A DNA stretch of 64,000 nt from Tessaracoccus rhinocerotis (GTDB lineage Bacteria > Actinomycetota > Actinomycetes > Propionibacteriales > Propionibacteriaceae): positions 908,368 through 972,367 of the forward strand of contig NZ_VKKG01000001.1 in assembly GCF_007197885.1 (NCBI RefSeq). Direction: 5' to 3'. The stretch's first letter is position 1; every line of letters starts with the position of its first letter. Shown here piece after piece: positions 60,097-64,000 of the stretch. A program made the translations under genes and the position numbers. The notes under the pieces were generated by a model. The model made no database searches, had not been told where the DNA came from, and was given only the letters and a program-made list of their open reading frames with translations.

Positions 60097-60354
60097 TCAA
60101 CGGACGTGGGGGACTCGACGGTCGTGGACCCGCTCGCGGGTGGCGGCTGCCCAGCTCGACTGCCTGCCGAAGCGCACGGCCCTGACCTTGGCCTTGTGGC
60201 CGAAGTAGGCGGCCACGGCGGCACCGATGGCCACCAGGTCCTCCTCCGGGATCTCCTGCTCGGACTCGAGCTCTGCCACTCTGGCCTCGAGCATCGAGAC
60301 CTTCTCGACGAGCGCAGCGAGCCGCGCGACAAGCTCCTCCTGGTTGGTTTCCAT
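60097..60354 (-). CDS. Small accessory protein of the transcarboxylase operon
   Basis: An 85-residue protein with a heptad-type helical N-terminus (about 5-35: LVARLAALVEKVSMLEARVAELES) predicted to form a coiled coil, then a compact segment (IPEEDLVAIGAAVAAYFGHKAKVRAVRF) and an Arg-rich tail. The C-terminal segment resembles the C-terminal part of delta/gamma-type small subunits of biotin-dependent decarboxylases. ATG 60354 is used because GGAG lies 6 nt upstream; ATG 60360 is possible. Between 12S and 1.3S genes, it probably is an assembly or accessory subunit. Function unproven. Confidence 0.7.
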   Translation of the reverse strand: METNQEELVARLAALVEKVSMLEARVAELESEQEIPEEDLVAIGAAVAAYFGHKAKVRAVRFGRQSSWAAATRERVHDRRVPHVR

Positions 60355-60366
60355 TACCATCTCCGA

Positions 60367-61923
60367 TCAGACCGGTCCGAGGCCGTGCTTCTTGGCGGGG
60401 CGGATCTCCCGCTTGCCGACGAGCAGCTCGAGCGCGACTGCGATCTCACGGCGGGTGTCGGCCGGGTCGATGATGTCGTCCACCAGGCCGCGGCTGGCCG
60501 CCATGTAGGGCGTGGAGAAGGTCTCGCGGTACTCCTCCACCAGCTCCGCGCGGCGGGCCTCCTTGTCCTCGGCGGCCTCGATCTCGCGGCGGAACACCAC
60601 GTTCGCGGCGCCCTCGGCCCCCATGACGGCGATCTCGGCGGTCGGCCACGCGAACACCTTGTCCGCGCCGAGGTCCTTCGAGCACATCGCCAGGTAGGCG
60701 CCGCCGTAGGCCTTGCGGAGCACGACGGTGATCTTCGGGACCGTGGCCGCGGAGTATGCGTAGAGCATCTTCGCGCCGTGGCGGATGATGCCGTTGTGCT
60801 CCTGGGCGACGCCGGGCAGGAAGCCGGGGACGTCGACGAGGTTCACCACGGGGATGTTGAAGGCGTTGCAGAAGCGGATGAACGCCGATGCCTTGTCCGA
60901 GGAGTTGATGTCCAGGACGCCGGACATCACCGAGGGTTGGTTCGCGATGATGCCGACGGTGCGGCCCACGATCCGGCCGAATCCGACGACGATGTTCATC
61001 GCCCAGCCGGCCTGCACCTCGAGGAAGTCACGGTGGTCGACGATCTCGGCGATGACTTCGCGGACGTCGTAGCCCTTGTTGGCCTGCTCGGGCAGGATGT
61101 CACGCAGCACCGGGTTCGGTTCCACAACGTCGTCGGGGTCGACGATGGGGGCGTCCTCGGTGTTGTTCTGCGGCAGGAAGCTGAGCAGCTTCTTGGCGAT
61201 CAGGATGGCCTGCTCGTCGTCGTCGGCCACGAAGTGCACGACGCCGGAGCGGGACATGTGGGCGTCCGCGCCACCGAGCTCGTCCTGGCTGACCTCCTCG
61301 CCGGTGACCTGCTTGATCACGCCGGGGCCCGTGATGAACATGTGGGCCTTGCGGGTCTGGATGATGAAGTCGGTCAGCGCCGGCGAGTACGCCGCGCCGC
61401 CGGCGCAGGGGCCGGAGATGATCGAGATCTGCGGGACCGCCCCCGACAGCAGGACGTTGGCGTAGAACACCTTGCCGTAGCCGGAGAGGGAGTCGATGCC
61501 CTCCTGGACGCGCGCACCGCCCGAGTCGTTGATGAAGATGAACGGCGTGCCCGTCTGCAGGGAGGCGTTCAGCATCTCGGTGACCTTGATGGAGTGCGCC
61601 TCACCGGCGGACCCGCCCACGACGGTGAAGTCCTGGCTGGCCAGGTGCACCGGGCGACCGAGCACGGACGCGGAGCCGGTGACCACGCCGTCGGCGGGCA
61701 TGTCGGCCTTGTCCATGCCGAAGGTGGTTGTGCGGTTGCGCCGGAACGCTCCGGTCTCCTGGAAGGAGCCGGCGTCGATCAGCGACTCGATGCGCTCGCG
61801 GGCGGTCAGTTTGCCCTTGTCGCGCTGCTTCTGGAGTTTCGCCTCACCGCCGCCTGCCTCGACCGTGGCGCGCTTCTCGGCGAGCTGGGCCAGGCGATCT
61901 GCCATGGTGTGTTGCTTGCTCAT
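60367..61923 (-). CDS. Methylmalonyl-CoA carboxyltransferase 12S subunit
   Basis: Carboxyl transfer from methylmalonyl-CoA to biotin. The 518-residue protein is a crotonase-fold carboxyltransferase with N- and C-terminal halves: FINDSGGARVQEGIDSLSGYG and SGPCAGGAAYSPALTDF form the acyl-CoA-binding side, VPGFLPGVAQEHNGIIRHGAKMLYAYSAATVPKITVVLRKAYGGAYLAM the biotin side. The sequence closely follows propionibacterial 12S. ATG 61923 (MSKQHTMADRL) has GGAG 7 nt upstream. Located 11 bp after 5S. Confidence 0.96.
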   Translation of the reverse strand: MSKQHTMADRLAQLAEKRATVEAGGGEAKLQKQRDKGKLTARERIESLIDAGSFQETGAFRRNRTTTFGMDKADMPADGVVTGSASVLGRPVHLASQDFTVVGGSAGEAHSIKVTEMLNASLQTGTPFIFINDSGGARVQEGIDSLSGYGKVFYANVLLSGAVPQISIISGPCAGGAAYSPALTDFIIQTRKAHMFITGPGVIKQVTGEEVSQDELGGADAHMSRSGVVHFVADDDEQAILIAKKLLSFLPQNNTEDAPIVDPDDVVEPNPVLRDILPEQANKGYDVREVIAEIVDHRDFLEVQAGWAMNIVVGFGRIVGRTVGIIANQPSVMSGVLDINSSDKASAFIRFCNAFNIPVVNLVDVPGFLPGVAQEHNGIIRHGAKMLYAYSAATVPKITVVLRKAYGGAYLAMCSKDLGADKVFAWPTAEIAVMGAEGAANVVFRREIEAAEDKEARRAELVEEYRETFSTPYMAASRGLVDDIIDPADTRREIAVALELLVGKREIRPAKKHGLGPV

Positions 61924-61934
61924 CCAACTGCTCC

Positions 61935-63428
61935 TCAGACTGGCTCGACGGAGACGCTGTGCTGGCGTCCGGCGAAGGTGACGTTGTACTTGATGGGACC
62001 GGCGATGCCCTGCGGGGCGGAGCCGGCGGCCTGCTTCTCGGCCGCGAGCTGCGCCTCGGACTTGGCGACGCTCTTGGGGCCCTCGGCGCGGGTGGCGAAG
62101 AAGGCGGGCGCGACGCCGGGGAACATGGCGTTGGTGAGCACGTCCTCCTCGGTCCCGTTGCTGCCCGGCAGCGCGTCGGCCTGCTTGGTCAGCTCGTCCC
62201 ACTCGGGTGGGAGCAGGTCCGCGGGACGCTCGGTGATGGGTTCCTTCTTGGTCTGTGCCCTTGCGAGCTCGACCACCTCGGCGTTGCGTTCTCCGAGGCA
62301 CTCGCCGTAGTAGCCCAGCATCAGGTCGGCGAACTCACCGGTCATCACCTTGTAGCGGCCCATCAGGACGTTGAACACGGCCTGGGTGCCCACGATCTGC
62401 GACGACGGGGTGACCAGCGGCGGCTGCCCGGCGTCGGCCTTGACCAACGGAACCTCGGCCATGACCTCGTCGATCCTGTCACCGGCTCCCTGGGCCTTCA
62501 GCTGGCTCTCCATGTTGGAGAGCATCCCGCCGGGGATCTGGGAGGAGAAGATGTCGGTGTCAACGAGGGTCTTCGACTCGAACTCCTTGTACTTCGGGCG
62601 CACCTTGCGGAAGTGGTCGCGGACGCGCAGCAGGCGCTCCATGTCCAGGCCAGTGGTGTACTCGGTGCCCTCGAGCATCGCGACGAGCGACTCCGTCGGG
62701 TTGTGGCCCGGGCCGAGCGACATCGACGAGATGGCCGTGTCCACGACGTCGGCACCGGCTTCGATCGCCTTCATCAGGCTGACCAGGGTGACGCCGGTGG
62801 TGGAGTGGCAGTGGACGTTGATCTGGACGTCGCCGTAGGTCTCCTTGATGCCGCGCACGATGTCGTAGGCGGGCTGCGGCTGCAACAGGGCGGCCATGTC
62901 CTTGAGGGCGATGGACTCCGCGCCCATGTCCAGCAGCTGGCCGGCGAGCTTGATGTAGCCGTCGACGGTGTGGACCGGGGAGACGGTGTAGCAGATCGTG
63001 CCCTGGGCGTGCTTGCCGACCTTTTTCACCGCGGCCATGGCACGGGCCATGTTGCGGGGGTCGTTGAGGGCGTCGAAAACCCTGAACACGTCCATGCCGT
63101 TCTCGGCGGACTTCTCGACGAACTTGTCCACCACCATGTCCTCGTAGTGGCGGTAGCCGAGGAGGTTCTGGCCGCGCAGCAGCATCTGCAGGCGCGAGTT
63201 GGGCATCAGTTCGCGGAACGTGCGGAGCCGCTCCCAGGGGTCCTCGTTGAGGAACCGGATCGCGGAGTCGAAGGTCGCACCACCCCAACACTCGACGGAC
63301 CAGTACCCGGCCGCGTCGATGTCGGCGCATGCATCGACCATGTCTTCGGTAGCCATGCGCGTGGCCATCAAGCTCTGGTGCGCGTCGCGGAGTGCCAGCT
63401 CGGTGACGCCGATCTTTCGTGGACTCAT
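61935..63428 (-). CDS. Methylmalonyl-CoA carboxyltransferase 5S subunit
   Basis: Carboxyl transfer from biotin to pyruvate giving oxaloacetate, a TIM-barrel with an active-site metal. The 497-residue protein has VTELALRDAHQSLMATRM (metal Asp in LRDAHQS), WGGATFDSAIRFLNEDPWERLR, KDMAALLQP with the carbamylated-Lys region, and NVHCHSTTGVTLVSLMKAIEAGADVVDTAISSMSLGPGHNPTESLVAML, with HxH metal ligands. ATG 63428 is chosen because the family begins MSPRKIGVTEL. First gene of the operon; a palindrome lies upstream. Confidence 0.97.
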   Translation of the reverse strand: MSPRKIGVTELALRDAHQSLMATRMATEDMVDACADIDAAGYWSVECWGGATFDSAIRFLNEDPWERLRTFRELMPNSRLQMLLRGQNLLGYRHYEDMVVDKFVEKSAENGMDVFRVFDALNDPRNMARAMAAVKKVGKHAQGTICYTVSPVHTVDGYIKLAGQLLDMGAESIALKDMAALLQPQPAYDIVRGIKETYGDVQINVHCHSTTGVTLVSLMKAIEAGADVVDTAISSMSLGPGHNPTESLVAMLEGTEYTTGLDMERLLRVRDHFRKVRPKYKEFESKTLVDTDIFSSQIPGGMLSNMESQLKAQGAGDRIDEVMAEVPLVKADAGQPPLVTPSSQIVGTQAVFNVLMGRYKVMTGEFADLMLGYYGECLGERNAEVVELARAQTKKEPITERPADLLPPEWDELTKQADALPGSNGTEEDVLTNAMFPGVAPAFFATRAEGPKSVAKSEAQLAAEKQAAGSAPQGIAGPIKYNVTFAGRQHSVSVEPV

Positions 63429-63458
63429 GTGCCAATCAAAACACCTACCCAAGGCCAG

Positions 63459-63478
63459 ATGTGGGGCACCCCCCACAT
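63459..63478. promoter_or_regulatory. Palindrome upstream of the transcarboxylase operon
   Basis: ATGTGGGG and CCCCACAT are exact inverted repeats around CACC, 31-50 bp upstream of the 5S start. Position and arms suggest an operator, though a short hairpin is also possible. Confidence 0.5.
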
Positions 63479-63517
63479 AAGGTCCGGGCAGGGTGCCGGT
63501 AACATGGGCCAGATGCA

Positions 63518-63558
63518 GAATCGGGCGGTGCCGAGTTTCCTCGGCAACCGCCCGATTC
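63518..63558 (-). terminator. Terminator of the LPXTG protein gene
   Basis: GAATCGGGCGG pairs exactly with CCGCCCGATTC, with an inner GCCGAG/CTCGGC stem; 31 bp beyond the stop of the gene at 63589. Confidence 0.82.
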
Positions 63559-63588
63559 CCATTCAGGGGTGTCAATCCCCCACCGCGA

Positions 63589-64000
63589 TCAGTTCCTGGC
63601 TCGTCGCATCCCGACGCCGATACCGGCGGCAGCCAGGGCCAGCGCCGCGGCGGTCATCCAGATCACGCCGCCGTCCGCCTGCCCACCCGTCGACGGGAGC
63701 CCGGGCCCCGGCCTGTGGGTCTGCTGCGGGGCGCTGGTCGGGACCGGGCCGGAGCTCGCCGTCACCGTGGGCGTCGGATCCGGATCGGAAGTTTCGCTCG
63801 GATCGACACTGTGGCTCGGGCCGACACTCTGGCTCGGCTCGGGCGACTCACTCGGCTCAGGAGACTCGCTGGGCGCGGGGCTCTCGCTCGGCTCGGGCGA
63901 CTCACTCGGCTCAGGAGACTCGCTGGGCGCGGGGCTCTCGCTCGGCTCGGGCGACTCACTCGGCTCAGGAGACTCGCTGGGCGCGGGGCTCTCGCTCGGC
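63589..64000 (-). CDS. LPXTG wall-anchored repeat protein, C-terminal part (5' end outside window)
   Basis: The C-terminal 136 residues of a larger cell-wall protein. From the stop inward: a basic tail MRRARN, a hydrophobic helix (WMTAAALALAAAGIGV), and sortase motif LPSTGG (63685-63699 encodes LPSTG). Before it lies a Pro/Thr/Ser-rich spacer and 18-residue repeats, EPSESPAPSESPEPSESP, encoded by 54-bp tandem DNA units that run off the window edge. Such Pro/Ser/Glu repeats are wall-spanning stalks carrying an N-terminal functional domain that is not visible. The gene was not detectable by start codon, as none lies inside the window. Confidence 0.88.
   Translation of the reverse strand, partial: PSESPAPSESPEPSESPEPSESPAPSESPEPSESPEPSESPAPSESPEPSESPEPSQSVGPSHSVDPSETSDPDPTPTVTASSGPVPTSAPQQTHRPGPGLPSTGGQADGGVIWMTAAALALAAAGIGVGMRRARN
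63841..64000. repeat. 54-bp tandem repeats in the LPXTG protein gene
   Basis: Almost identical units begin at 63841, 63895 and 63949, encoding 18-residue Pro/Ser/Glu repeats; the array continues past the window end. Confidence 0.92.

Noticed and set aside
56761..62310. Open frame of 1849 codons on the plus strand
   Set aside because: It runs antisense to cobA, the LuxR regulator and the transcarboxylase genes, all with strong family motifs; the translation is Gly/Ala/Arg/His-rich without domains. It reflects high GC content.

Overview
High-GC actinobacterial chromosome, most probably a member of the Propionibacteriaceae. The decisive evidence is a complete methylmalonyl-CoA carboxyltransferase (Wood-Werkman transcarboxylase) operon at 59718-63428 with 5S, 12S and biotinyl 1.3S subunits. 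CarD, SenX3-RegX3, LpqE- and LpqH-like lipoproteins, tandem CIRCE sites and many leaderless promoters agree with this. Species cannot be fixed from sequence alone; the genes look chromosomal and no phage, plasmid or transposase is seen.

Layout. 1-4615: secreted GH127-type glycosidase and a multidomain secreted adhesin or carbohydrate-binding protein. 4702-11763: purine permease, LpqH-like lipoprotein, DUF3027 and cold-shock pair, nagB, Nudix-cutC pair, GNAT. 11834-13645: groEL under two CIRCE operators. 13683-16900: three-gene type VII secretion-associated module (YbaB/EspL-like, Gly-rich WXG-like, membrane WXG-like). 17000-24507: metallopeptidase-like protein, DUF3263, manA, tRNA-Thr, methyltransferase, DedA protein, orphan MsiK-type ATPase, metB, DUF4032. 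24548-28566: hexuronate/L-galactonate operon. 28576-39015: cysS-rlmB, glyA, DUF2207, metallopeptidase, ispF-ispD-carD-lpqE, whose core order matches the mycobacterial cysS1 to lpqE neighbourhood. 39030-42557: regX3-senX3, phoU, gpmA with a PHO box between the divergent genes. 42582-45377: 48-bp repeats, SDR, ASCH and iron-alcohol-dehydrogenase genes. 45548-54221: assimilatory sulfate reduction operon. 54235-55048: dense repeat arrays around a GIY-YIG gene and a truncated sialidase. 55519-59595: siroheme genes and a large LuxR regulator. 59681-63428: transcarboxylase. 63589-64000: 3' end of an LPXTG wall protein.

The most interesting system is the sulfur region. A leaderless 28-codon cysteine leader peptide is followed by RNA segments that could form alternative hairpins, then by seven genes (sir, cysH, cysD, cysN, a sirohydrochlorin chelatase-like gene, korA, korB), every junction overlapping by 1-4 bp. 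This places a 2-oxoacid:ferredoxin oxidoreductase under the same presumed cysteine control as a ferredoxin-type sulfite reductase, suggesting that KorAB supplies its electrons. The chelatase-like gene also begins with two in-frame copies of an otherwise intergenic repeat.

A second theme is transcript architecture: at least 13 start codons lie 6-8 nt downstream of a TANNNT hexamer with no Shine-Dalgarno sequence, so leaderless mRNAs appear common. A third is a family of palindromic GGTCGAGTAG / GTGTCGAGACC repeats that supplies coding sequence, start signals and stop codons to neighbouring genes.
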